Source of the DNA: Streptomyces sp. NBC_01235
Lineage (GTDB): Bacteria; Actinomycetota; Actinomycetes; Streptomycetales; Streptomycetaceae
Reading direction: 5' to 3'
DNA length: 64,000 nt
Assembly (NCBI RefSeq): GCF_035989285.1
Contig: NZ_CP108513.1
Span: 248,001-312,000 of the forward strand
Positions 53,069-60,999 of the stretch are shown here, one piece after another. Under the pieces are notes generated by a model. The model did not search any database. It worked only from the letters and a program-made list of their open reading frames with translations, and was not told where the DNA came from. The position numbers were made by a program, and so were the translations under genes. How positions within the stretch are numbered: position 1 is the stretch's first letter; each line of letters opens with the position of its first letter.

Positions 53069-54294
53069 GTCGTCCTTCCCGCTGTCGGCATCGCCGGGTC
53101 ACGGGGCAGGCCCAGCACCTGCTCGGCGATGGTGTTGCGCTGGATCTCGGCGGTGCCCGCCCCGATCGTCGAGGCCCGGGTGCGCAGGAAACCCCATACC
53201 CAGCGCCCGCGTTGGACAGCGTGGGGGTCGCGGCGGCCGAGGATGGCGTACGGTCCCAGCAGGTCCAGGGCGAACTCGTGCAGCTCCTGCTCGAAGGTCA
53301 CGATGAACAGCCGTGCCGTGGAGGACGCGGGGCCTGGCTCGCCCTTGGTCATGATGTCGGCGATGGTCCGCATGCCGGTCAGCCACATGATGGACACACG
53401 GATCTCGAAGTCGGCGAGCCTGTCGCGCACCAACGGGTCGGCGGTGGCACCGCGTTCGTGCGCCAGCCCGATCAACTCGTCGAGGACGCGCCGGTACAGC
53501 GCGGCCTGGTTCATCGCTCCGGCCGCCCGCTCGTGGCCCAGGCTCGTCCGGACCAGCGGCCAACCGCCGTTCTCCGCACCGATCCGGTGGGCGACCGGTA
53601 CGCGTACGTCGTCGAAGAAGATCTCGCAGAAGTGCGCGTCCCCCGTGAGGTCGCGCAGGGGCCGGACGGTCACTCCCGGGGTGTGCGCGTCGATCAGCAG
53701 ATAGCTGATCCCGTCCTGCCGTGAGTCGGGCGGTCCGGTGCGGACGAGGGTGAAGACGATGTCGGCGATGTCGGCCGCACTGTTCCACACCTTCTGCCCG
53801 TTGACCACGTACACCGCTTCCGGGTCGTCGGGGCCGCCGCCCTCCCGCCGTGCGGTCGTACGCAGCGCGGGCAGGTCGGAGCCGGCCTCCGGCTCGGAGT
53901 AGCCCTGGGCCCAGACCGCGTCGCCGCGCAGCATGGGGCGCAGGTGGCGCTTCTTCTGCTCGGCCGTGCCGTACTTGATCAGGGTCGGTGCCGCGATGCC
54001 CAGCCCGGTGCCCAGCGGCCCGGGGACCCTGGCCCGGGCGTACTCCTCCTGGTAGATCACCTGCCGGGCGAAGCTCAGCCCCATCCCGCCGTATTCGACG
54101 GGCCAGCTCGGTCCGGCGTACCCGGCGTCGAACAGCTCGGCCAGCCAGGCCTTCTGCCAGGCCAGCCGTTCGGTCGGGTCCTTGGGCCGACGGCCGGGGT
54201 GATGCTCCGTCAGGAAGGTTCGCAGGCGTGCCCGGAACTTCTCGTCGGTCTCGGTGACCGGGTCCTCACTGCGGTCCGGCACGGTCGACGTCAC
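53065..54294 (-). CDS. acyl-CoA dehydrogenase
   Basis: 409 residues from a GTG 7 bases after GGAGG; a TTG at 54315 overlapping the previous stop is an alternative. N-terminal helical domain with YAGPSWPVEYGGMGL, flavin strand GYSEPEAGSDLPALRT, and the C-terminal STIGAGTAEIQRNTIAEQVL bearing the probable catalytic glutamate. This form resembles the FadE-type dehydrogenases of steroid side-chain and ring degradation, which often work as heteromers. A second gene, the SDR, separates it from another acyl-CoA dehydrogenase in the operon. Confidence 0.9.
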   Translation of the reverse strand: MTSTVPDRSEDPVTETDEKFRARLRTFLTEHHPGRRPKDPTERLAWQKAWLAELFDAGYAGPSWPVEYGGMGLSFARQVIYQEEYARARVPGPLGTGLGIAAPTLIKYGTAEQKKRHLRPMLRGDAVWAQGYSEPEAGSDLPALRTTARREGGGPDDPEAVYVVNGQKVWNSAADIADIVFTLVRTGPPDSRQDGISYLLIDAHTPGVTVRPLRDLTGDAHFCEIFFDDVRVPVAHRIGAENGGWPLVRTSLGHERAAGAMNQAALYRRVLDELIGLAHERGATADPLVRDRLADFEIRVSIMWLTGMRTIADIMTKGEPGPASSTARLFIVTFEQELHEFALDLLGPYAILGRRDPHAVQRGRWVWGFLRTRASTIGAGTAEIQRNTIAEQVLGLPRDPAMPTAGRTT

Positions 54295-54311
54295 CCGGGT
54301 GCCTCCGGCGA

Positions 54312-55079
54312 TCAACGCGGAGCCATGCGGATGGCGCCGTCGAGGCGGACGGTCTGGCCGTTGAGATAGGGGTTCTCGAGCATCTCCACGGCCAGGCGGG
54401 CGAAGTCGTCGGGGTCGCCGAGCCGTTTGGGGTGGGGCACGGTCGTGGCGAGGCCGTCGCGGATGTCGGCGCGCAGCCGGCCGAGCATGGGGGTGTCCAT
54501 GATGCCCGGGGCGATGGTGTTCACGCGGATCTGCCAGCCGGCCAGATCGCGGGCGGCTACGAGGGTCATGCCGTGCACGCCCGCCTTGGCGGCGGTGTAC
54601 GAGGTCTGCCCGATCTGACCGTCGAACGCGGCGACCGACGCGGTGAGGACGATGGCGCCGCGGTCGCCGTCGAGGACGTCGTTCTCGGCCAGGCGGGCGG
54701 CGGACAGGCGCAGCACGTTGTACGTGCCGATCAGGTTGACGCGGACGACCTCGGCGAAGGTGGCGAGGTCGCCGGGGGTGCGGTCACGGTCGATGATGCG
54801 GGTCCGGTCGCCACCGCGCCCGGCGCAGTGCACGACGAAGCGCAGCTCGCCGAGTTCCCGCGCGGTGTCCAGGGCGGCCGTGAGCTCGGTCTCGTCCGTG
54901 ACGTCCGTGCGGACGAAGCGGGCGGCGTCACCGAGGTCGGCGACGGCCTTGACGCCCTGTTCCTCGGAGATGTCGGCGAGGACGACCCGGCCGCCGCGGT
55001 CGACGATGCGCCGCGCGGTGGCCAGTCCCAGTCCGGAGGCGCCGCCGGTGATCAGCGCCAGGGATCCGTCTGTCTGCAT
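54312..55079 (-). CDS. SDR oxidoreductase, 3-hydroxyacyl-CoA dehydrogenase type II-like
   Basis: 255 residues; the ATG at 55079 lies 5 bases after GAGGAG. NAD motif ALITGGASGLGLATARR, VLADISEEQG giving NAD preference, catalytic LTASVAAF serine and YTAAKAG, and the PGIMDTPML loop seen in type II 3-hydroxyacyl-CoA (HSD10-like) dehydrogenases. It would oxidise a 3-hydroxyacyl-CoA made after the dehydrogenase and hydratase steps. It is 9 bases downstream of the acyl-CoA dehydrogenase gene, second in the operon. Confidence 0.9.
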   Translation of the reverse strand: MQTDGSLALITGGASGLGLATARRIVDRGGRVVLADISEEQGVKAVADLGDAARFVRTDVTDETELTAALDTARELGELRFVVHCAGRGGDRTRIIDRDRTPGDLATFAEVVRVNLIGTYNVLRLSAARLAENDVLDGDRGAIVLTASVAAFDGQIGQTSYTAAKAGVHGMTLVAARDLAGWQIRVNTIAPGIMDTPMLGRLRADIRDGLATTVPHPKRLGDPDDFARLAVEMLENPYLNGQTVRLDGAIRMAPR

Positions 55080-55088
55080 TCCCACTCC

Positions 55089-56237
55089 TCACAGGCCCAG
55101 GGACTTGCTGATGATGGTCTTCATGACCTCGCTGGTGCCGCCGTAGATCCGACTCACGCGGGCGTCGGCGTACAGCCGGGCGATCGGGGACTCGAGGATG
55201 TAGCCGTAGCCGCCGTGCAGTTGCAGACAGCGGTCGACCACGCGCCCTTGCGCCTCGGTGCAGAACAGCTTGGTCTTGGCCGCGTCCACCGGGCTCAGTC
55301 CGCCCGTGACATGTGCGGTGACCGCCGCGTCGAGCAGGGCCTGCGCGGCCTCCAACTCGGTTGCCATGGCGGCGAGTTCGAACTTCGTGTTCTGGAAGGC
55401 GGCGACCGGTCTGCCGAACACCGTCCGGTCGCGTACGTAGGTGACGGTCAGATCGATCGCGGCACGAGCCTGGGCGACGGCTCCGACCGCGATGGCCAGC
55501 CGTTCCTGGGCGAGGTTGCGGCCGAGGTGGGTGAAGGCCGCGCCTTCCTCGCCGAGAAGGTTGGCGGCGGGGACCCGGACGTCGGCGAAGGACAGTTCGA
55601 CGGTGTCCTGGACGGTCAGGCCGATCTTCTCCAGCTTGCGGCCGACGGTGAAGCCGGGCATGCCCTTCTCCACCACCAGCAGGGAGAGGCCGGCCCGCCG
55701 GTCGTCCGGGTCGACCGCGGTGCGGGCGACGACGATCACCAGGTCGGCGTGGTGGCCGCCAGTGATGAAGGTCTTCGATCCGTTGATGACGTAGTGGGCG
55801 CCGTCGCGGACCGCCCTGCTCGTGATGCCGGCGAGGTCCGAGCCCGTGCCCGGCTCGCTCATCGCGACGGCGGTGTACAGGTCACCGGAGGCCAGTCCCG
55901 GGAACCAGCGGGCGCGCTGTTCGGCGCTCGCCAGACCCGTGAAGTACGGGACGACCACGTCCAGATGCGTGCGCAGACCGCCCAGGGTGACGCAGGCGCG
56001 GGCGCATTCCTCCTGGATCACGACGTTGAAGCGGTAGTCGTCCCGGCCGCCCCCGCCGTACTCCTGCGGGACGGCCGTGCCGATGATGCCGAGCTTGCCC
56101 ATGGCGGTGAACAGGTCGCGGGGGACGAGACCGGCGCGCCGCCAGTCCTCGTACACCGGAGTCACCTCGCGGGCGATGAAGTCACGGACCAGGAGGCGGA
56201 AGTCCTCGTGGTCCTGTTCGAACAGGGTCCGGCGCAT
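55089..56237 (-). CDS. acyl-CoA dehydrogenase
   Basis: 382 residues, standard length. AVAMSEPGTGSDLAGI (flavin/substrate), FITGGHHADLVIVVAR, QERLAIAVGAVAQARAA and the end RIYGGTSEVMKTIISKSLGL with the catalytic glutamate in GGTSEVM. It introduces a 2,3-double bond into an acyl-CoA. First gene of an operon of four (dehydrogenase, SDR, dehydrogenase, quinone-oxidoreductase-like). GAAGGAG precedes the ATG; the -10 TATACT lies in a palindromic GTATAC site. Confidence 0.93.
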   Translation of the reverse strand: MRRTLFEQDHEDFRLLVRDFIAREVTPVYEDWRRAGLVPRDLFTAMGKLGIIGTAVPQEYGGGGRDDYRFNVVIQEECARACVTLGGLRTHLDVVVPYFTGLASAEQRARWFPGLASGDLYTAVAMSEPGTGSDLAGITSRAVRDGAHYVINGSKTFITGGHHADLVIVVARTAVDPDDRRAGLSLLVVEKGMPGFTVGRKLEKIGLTVQDTVELSFADVRVPAANLLGEEGAAFTHLGRNLAQERLAIAVGAVAQARAAIDLTVTYVRDRTVFGRPVAAFQNTKFELAAMATELEAAQALLDAAVTAHVTGGLSPVDAAKTKLFCTEAQGRVVDRCLQLHGGYGYILESPIARLYADARVSRIYGGTSEVMKTIISKSLGL

Positions 56238-56259
56238 CGGATCTCCTTCGACTCGACCT

Positions 56260-56275
56260 ATTCAGTATACGTAAT
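56260..56275 (-). promoter_or_regulatory. promoter -10 with GTATAC operator of the acyl-CoA dehydrogenase operon
   Basis: On the minus strand TATACT (56269-56264) fits a -10 box; it lies inside ATTACGTATACTGAAT, whose centre GTATAC is palindromic. No clear -35 is seen, consistent with an activated or repressed promoter. A related sequence TAGTGATACTGATT (56350-56334 region) occurs 75 bases upstream. Confidence 0.5.
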
Positions 56276-56296
56276 TACCCTCCTCAGCACAGCAAT

Positions 56297-56329
56297 GCGC
56301 CCCACGAGGCCGGGGGCCGCATGGGGCGC
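56297..56329 (-). terminator. possible terminator of the tandem GntR gene
   Basis: GCGCCCCA and TGGGGCGC form an 8-bp stem around a 17-base loop, 37 bases past the GntR stop codon and before the acyl-CoA dehydrogenase promoter. Confidence 0.4.
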
Positions 56330-56365
56330 GGTGAATCAGTATCACTAAATCGGCGTCACCGAGGG

Positions 56366-57838
56366 TCAGTGCCACCAGGGGATCAGGGCGTCCAGGTGCC
56401 GGCGCATCCGGTGCCGGGCGACCCCGGCGTCCCCCTGCACGATGGCGTCGAGGATGCGCTGGTGGACGTGCTGGACCTCGTCGGCCGCCGTGTCGCCGGG
56501 GAGCGGCCGATCGTGGCCGGAGGCGTGCCGGCGGAACAGCTCGGTGATGATCGAGAGGAACAGCGACAGCACCGGGTTGTCGGCCAGCGCGGCCAGTTCG
56601 GTGTGGAAAAGGTCGGCCTTGCGCGGGTCGGCGGCCGGCCCTTCCGTCGCCCACTTGACGGCCTTCGTGAGGCGCTCGGCCACCACCGTGTCGCCGCCGG
56701 CGTGCCGGGCGGTCACCCGGGCGACGATGCCGAGTTCGACGGCGTTGCGGACGATCCGCAGGTCGTCGGCCGTGACGCCCTGGTACTCCAGGAACAGCGC
56801 CATCGTGTCGATGCTGGCCTGCGGTTCGGGGGCGGTGACGATCAGTCCGCCGCCGGGGCCGCGGCGCATCCGGGCGACCGAGTGGTATTCGAGGATCCGG
56901 ACGGCCTCGCGCAGCACGGCCCGGCTGATCCCGTAGCGGGCGAGCAGATCGGTCTCCGAGCCGAGCACCGTGCCGGTCTGCCAGCCCCGCGCGGCGATGT
57001 CGTCGTGGATCCGGGCGGCGAGCACCTCGGCGAGCTTGGCCCGCGGCCCCTCGACCAGTTCGGGCTCGATCACCTGGCCCGAGATCCGTCGGCCGCGGCG
57101 CACCCGGTGTTTCTCGATCCAGGCGGCCACCGACTCCAGGTGCGCGGTGAGCGCCGTCTGGGCGCGTGCGCCGTCGTCGGAGATCACGGCGTCGACGACG
57201 GCGCCGTGTTCCGTGTGCGAGGTCTCCTTCGCCGCGTGCATCTCCGCCCTGGAGATCCGGCGGGAGGTGTGCGCGTAGCGCGCCGTGAGCCGGGTGAGCA
57301 CGTCGATGAACAGGTGCAGCACCGGGTTCCCCGAGAGCTCGCCGAGGACGGGATGCAGCGGGTCCTGGGACTGGACACCCGGGTCGTCCCAGTGGTCGAG
57401 TTCGGCGTCGAGGGTGGCGCGGAGGGTACTGATTCCCTCCTCGGTGATCCGCTCGGCGGCGAGCCCGGCGGCGATCGGCTCCAGCAGGAGGCGGGCCTGG
57501 AGCAGGTCCGTGACGCTCGTCCCGATGTACTCGAGATAGATCACCATGGCGCGGGTCGCCGGGCCCGCGTCGGGTGCGCAGACGATCAGGCCGCCGTTCG
57601 GGCCGCGCCGCATCCTGGCGACCTGGTGGTGTTCCACCAGCCGGACCGCCTCGCGCAGCACCGCGCGGCTCACCCCCAGGCGCTCCCGGAGGTCCACCTC
57701 GGAGCCCAGCGACTCTCCGACGGGCCAGCCGCGTCGGATCACCGTCGCCTCGATACGCTGGGCGGTCTGCGCGGCCAGCTTGCCGACCGGGGTGCCGGTC
57801 TCGCCGTCGGCGGGCTCTCGGTCGACGGCAGTCGCCAT
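56366..57838 (-). CDS. tandem GntR (FadR/FCD) regulator, two complete modules in one chain
   Basis: 490 residues, about twice the usual length. Module 1: winged helix about 20-90 with GVSRAVLREAVRLVEHHQVA and RMRRGPNGGLIV, then an FCD domain to about 245 with histidines in DPLHPVLGELSGNPVLHLF and TALTAHLES. Module 2: winged helix about 270-345 with GISRAVLREAVRILEYHSVA and RMRRGPGGGLIV, then FCD to the end (DLFHTELAALADNPVLSLF, VARHRMRRHLDAL). Ordinary GntR proteins dimerise; here the dimer is covalent. The two recognition helices are nearly the same, so both should read similar half-sites. It lies beside the acyl-CoA dehydrogenase operon and likely senses an acyl-CoA or carboxylate. Confidence 0.9.
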   Translation of the reverse strand: MATAVDREPADGETGTPVGKLAAQTAQRIEATVIRRGWPVGESLGSEVDLRERLGVSRAVLREAVRLVEHHQVARMRRGPNGGLIVCAPDAGPATRAMVIYLEYIGTSVTDLLQARLLLEPIAAGLAAERITEEGISTLRATLDAELDHWDDPGVQSQDPLHPVLGELSGNPVLHLFIDVLTRLTARYAHTSRRISRAEMHAAKETSHTEHGAVVDAVISDDGARAQTALTAHLESVAAWIEKHRVRRGRRISGQVIEPELVEGPRAKLAEVLAARIHDDIAARGWQTGTVLGSETDLLARYGISRAVLREAVRILEYHSVARMRRGPGGGLIVTAPEPQASIDTMALFLEYQGVTADDLRIVRNAVELGIVARVTARHAGGDTVVAERLTKAVKWATEGPAADPRKADLFHTELAALADNPVLSLFLSIITELFRRHASGHDRPLPGDTAADEVQHVHQRILDAIVQGDAGVARHRMRRHLDALIPWWH

Positions 57839-58044
57839 GGGCCAACTCCTCTGGGGGGTATTGCGGATGCCCAGTCTATTCGCCGCGGGGGCGGAAGGCG
57901 TGCGGTTCGGGGGTGCGGGACGGAAATAGGGCTACTGTTTCCGGCGTAGGACGCTGGCGATCGGTTCGGCGACCCGGTTAGAGTGGCCTCATTTCGGGGC
58001 GCTGGTCGGCGCGCCCGGCTGTCCGAGGACAAGGAGCCCCTGCG

Positions 58045-59244
58045 ATGCGACTGGAGTCCACGCCCGAGCTCGAGGCGTTCCGTCGGAAGGTGCGCGCGTT
58101 CGTCGCGGAGCACGCGCCCGGCGTCAAGGCGCACGCCGGGGTACGCGCGCCCGATCCGGAGCTCATGCCGGCGATCCGGGAGTGGACCGCGAAGCTGTAC
58201 GAGGCGGGCTTCCTCGGGATCCACTGGCCGGCCGCGTACGGCGGCCGGCCCGACGCGCATCCCCTGGAACCGTCCGTCGTCGCCGAGGAGATCGCCCGCG
58301 CCCGCACCTGGCCGCCGGTCGGCGCGGCCTCGCTGGCCTCGGCCGCGCTGATCGAGCACGGCACCGACGAGCAGCGGGCGCGTTTCCTGCCGCGCATCCG
58401 CACCTGCGAGGACGTGTGGTGCCAGTTGTTCAGCGAGCCCGGTGCGGGCAGCGACCTGGCGGCACTGCGGACGCGGGCGCGCCTCGACGAGGACGGCGAC
58501 GACGCGGTGTTCGTCGTCGACGGCCAGAAGGTGTGGACGACCAACGGCCAGCACGCCGACATGGGATACCTGCTCGCGCGCACCGATCCCGACGCCCCAA
58601 AGCACCGGGGCATCACGGCGTTCGCGCTGGACATGCGCGCTGTGGGGGTCGACGTCCGGCCGTTGCGGGAGATCACCGGGACCACCGACTTCAACGAGGT
58701 CTTCCTCGACGGTGTCCGGATCCCGGCCGCGAACGTGATCGGCCGGGTGAACGACGGCTGGCGGGTGGCGATGAGCAGCCTCGGCCACGAGCGCTCCGGT
58801 GTGGCGGCGCGCGGCGTCGAACTGCTCACGGTCCTGGACGACCTGCTGAGGCTCGCCGAGGAGACCCCGATCGGCGGCCGGCCCGCGCTCGACGACTCCG
58901 CGACCCGGCAGACGATCGGTGAACTCGCCACGCGGGTGCAGGTGAACGCCGCGATGACCGGTATGGCTCAGTCGCGGATGCTGCACCACACGGAGCAGCC
59001 CGCCGACGCACCGCTCGGCAAGATCTTCTTCAGCGAACTCAACCACGACCTGACCGACTTCGGCCTGCGTCTGCAGGGCACGGACGGGCTGCTCGTCGAG
59101 GGCGACGGGGACGCGGTGGCGGACGGCTGGTGGCAGGACGCGCACCTGTACTCCCGCGCGTACACGATCGCCGGAGGCGCGAACGAGGTGCTGCGCACCC
59201 AGGTGGCCGAGCGGGGACTCGGGCTGCCGCGCGAGCCCCGCTAG
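58045..59244 (+). CDS. acyl-CoA dehydrogenase
   Basis: 399 residues. AFVAEHAPG opening, LGIHWPAAYGGRP, FSEPGAGSDLAALRT and YTIAGGANEVLRTQVAERGL near the end. The loop is GGANEV instead of the usual GGTSEV or AGTNEI; the glutamate is still there but the context differs, as in dehydrogenases that work as one half of a heteromer. ATG follows AAGGAG. It is divergent from the tandem GntR gene and convergent with the DUF35-Ltp2 gene, the stop codons being directly adjacent. Confidence 0.9.
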   Translation: MRLESTPELEAFRRKVRAFVAEHAPGVKAHAGVRAPDPELMPAIREWTAKLYEAGFLGIHWPAAYGGRPDAHPLEPSVVAEEIARARTWPPVGAASLASAALIEHGTDEQRARFLPRIRTCEDVWCQLFSEPGAGSDLAALRTRARLDEDGDDAVFVVDGQKVWTTNGQHADMGYLLARTDPDAPKHRGITAFALDMRAVGVDVRPLREITGTTDFNEVFLDGVRIPAANVIGRVNDGWRVAMSSLGHERSGVAARGVELLTVLDDLLRLAEETPIGGRPALDDSATRQTIGELATRVQVNAAMTGMAQSRMLHHTEQPADAPLGKIFFSELNHDLTDFGLRLQGTDGLLVEGDGDAVADGWWQDAHLYSRAYTIAGGANEVLRTQVAERGLGLPREPR

Positions 59245-60900
59245 CTACTCCGCCCTCCTCAACAGCATCGCCCCCGACGGCACTCCCCCGCCCGCGGTGA
59301 CCACCGCCATCCGGGCGTCCTCGACCTGGCGTCCTCGGGCGTCGCCGCGCAGTTGCAGCATGGCCTCGCGGACGAAACCGTAGCCGTGCAGCCGGCCCGC
59401 CGAGAGCTGGCCGCCGTGCGGGTTCAGCGGGAGGTCGCCGTCGAGGGCGATCGTCTTGCCGCCGGCGATGAAGTCGGTCGCCTCGCCCGGTCCGCAGAAG
59501 CCGAGGCCCTCGATCCAGGACAGGGCGTTGAAGGTGAACCCGTCGTAGAGCAGGGCGACGTCGACGTCGGAGGGGGTGAGGTCGGTGCGGGTCCAGACAT
59601 GGGCGGAGGGGCCGTGGGACTGGGGCAGGTGGGTCAGGGTGTCCTGGTCCCAGCTGAGCCGTTCGAGGACGGCCGTGCCGACGGCCTCGACCAGGACGGG
59701 CGGCCGGGGGCGGTCTCGGGCGGTCTCGATCGCCGAGACGACGACGGCCACCGCCCCGTCGCACGGCACGTCGCAGTCGTAGAGCCCGAACGGTGTCGTG
59801 ATCATGCGGGCGTCGAAGTAGTCGTCGAGGGTCATCGGGTCGCGGTGCAGCGCCTCCGGGTTGCGGGCCGCGCCCGCCCGGGCGGTGACGGCGACGGCGC
59901 CGAGCGCCTCGCGGCCGACGCCGTAACGGTGCAGGTAGTGCGAGGCGTTGCAGCCGATCCACTGGGCGGCCGACATGGCTCCGAAGGGGGCGCGGAACTC
60001 GAACATCCCGGTGGCACGGCCACCGCCGGCCGTCCACTGACCGGAACGGACCAGCGCGCCGTGGGAGGACTCCCAGACCGTGCGGAAGCACAGGACGTGT
60101 CGGCACAGCCCGGCGGCGACCGCGAGCATGCCGGCGGTGATCGAGCCGATCTGGCCCGGCACTTCGCGTGCGCCGTTGACCCAGGTGGGGCGCAGTTGCA
60201 GGGCCTCGGTCAGGGCGGTGATGCCGCCCTCGCTCATGCCGTCGGGGCTCGCTCCGGGGTAGGTGGAGAGCCCGTCGATGTCGTCCAGGTCCAGCCCCGC
60301 GTCCGCGACGGCGGCCAGGCAGGCGTCGACGGTGAGGGAGAGCGGGTCGACCATCAGGCGGCGTCCCACCCGCGACTGGCCGACGCCGGTGAGCGCGACC
60401 CTGTCCTCGTACTTCCGCGGGGAAGCCATGGGACGCGCGCGAACATCGCGGGGCTTGGGCAGCGGGCCGGGGCCTTCGGCGGCCTCGGTCTCCGGGTCGG
60501 GCTCGAACAGGGGGACGTACACGCCCTCTTCGAGCTGCTCGAACCGCACCCGGACGCGCATGCCGACGCGCACCTCGTCGGGGTCGCAGTCCACGATGTT
60601 GGTGGTCAGGCGCGCCCGGTCGTCCTCGGCGAGGGCGACCACGGCGACGACGTACGGCGGCGGGAACCTCGGCAGCCAGGTCTGGTGGTTGACGCTGAAG
60701 CCGACGACCACCGCCCGGCCCGAGACGGGGGCGAGTGCCACGGCGCGGCTGCGGCAGGAGGGGCACACCGGCAGCGGCGGGTGGAAGTACCGTTCGCAGT
60801 CCGCGCAGTGGGAGATCCTGAGCAGGCCGTCGGCCCCGGAGCGCCAGAACTCGGCGCTGGCGAGGGTGGGTTGGGGCAGCGGTCGTTCGATCCCGGTCAT
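59245..60900 (-). CDS. DUF35 OB-fold protein fused to Ltp2-like thiolase-fold aldolase
   Basis: 551 residues in two parts. Residues 1-140: a zinc ribbon (C32, C35, C46, C49 in HCADCERYFHPPLPVCPSCR) and an OB fold, the DUF35 domain. Residues about 165-551: a thiolase-like Ltp2/SCP-x domain (ALTGVGQSRVGRRLMVDPLS, YDCDVPCDGAVAVVVSA, LNPHGGQLSAGRLHGYGFVR), lacking thiolase catalytic cysteines. In sterol catabolism Ltp2 works as a retro-aldolase in complex with the DUF35 part of ChsH2; here the two are one protein. It should cleave a side-chain 3-hydroxyacyl-CoA-type intermediate. Its ATG overlaps the stop codon of the disrupted thiolase gene (ATGA). Confidence 0.88.
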   Translation of the reverse strand: MTGIERPLPQPTLASAEFWRSGADGLLRISHCADCERYFHPPLPVCPSCRSRAVALAPVSGRAVVVGFSVNHQTWLPRFPPPYVVAVVALAEDDRARLTTNIVDCDPDEVRVGMRVRVRFEQLEEGVYVPLFEPDPETEAAEGPGPLPKPRDVRARPMASPRKYEDRVALTGVGQSRVGRRLMVDPLSLTVDACLAAVADAGLDLDDIDGLSTYPGASPDGMSEGGITALTEALQLRPTWVNGAREVPGQIGSITAGMLAVAAGLCRHVLCFRTVWESSHGALVRSGQWTAGGGRATGMFEFRAPFGAMSAAQWIGCNASHYLHRYGVGREALGAVAVTARAGAARNPEALHRDPMTLDDYFDARMITTPFGLYDCDVPCDGAVAVVVSAIETARDRPRPPVLVEAVGTAVLERLSWDQDTLTHLPQSHGPSAHVWTRTDLTPSDVDVALLYDGFTFNALSWIEGLGFCGPGEATDFIAGGKTIALDGDLPLNPHGGQLSAGRLHGYGFVREAMLQLRGDARGRQVEDARMAVVTAGGGVPSGAMLLRRAE

Positions 60901-60999
60901 CGCACCAGCTCGAGGATCGTGGCGTTCGCGGTGCCGCCGCCCTCGCACATGGTCTGAAGTCCGTAGCGGAGGTTCTCGCGCCGCATCCGGGCCAGGAGT
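60897..60999 (-). pseudogene. C-terminal fragment of the thiolase gene, cut off by the insertion sequence
   Basis: The frame reads LLARMRRENLRYGLQTMCEG, then GGTANATILELVR and a stop that overlaps the DUF35-Ltp2 start. MCEGGG carries the second catalytic cysteine of thiolases. It continues the protein encoded at 62967-64000 exactly across the 15-bp target duplication. It cannot be translated in place without the upstream part. Confidence 0.9.
60985..60999. repeat. left copy of 15-bp target-site duplication
   Basis: ATCCGGGCCAGGAGT, identical to 62974-62988, directly flanks the insertion sequence on the left. It corresponds to one stretch of the intact thiolase gene (LLARM). Confidence 0.9.
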
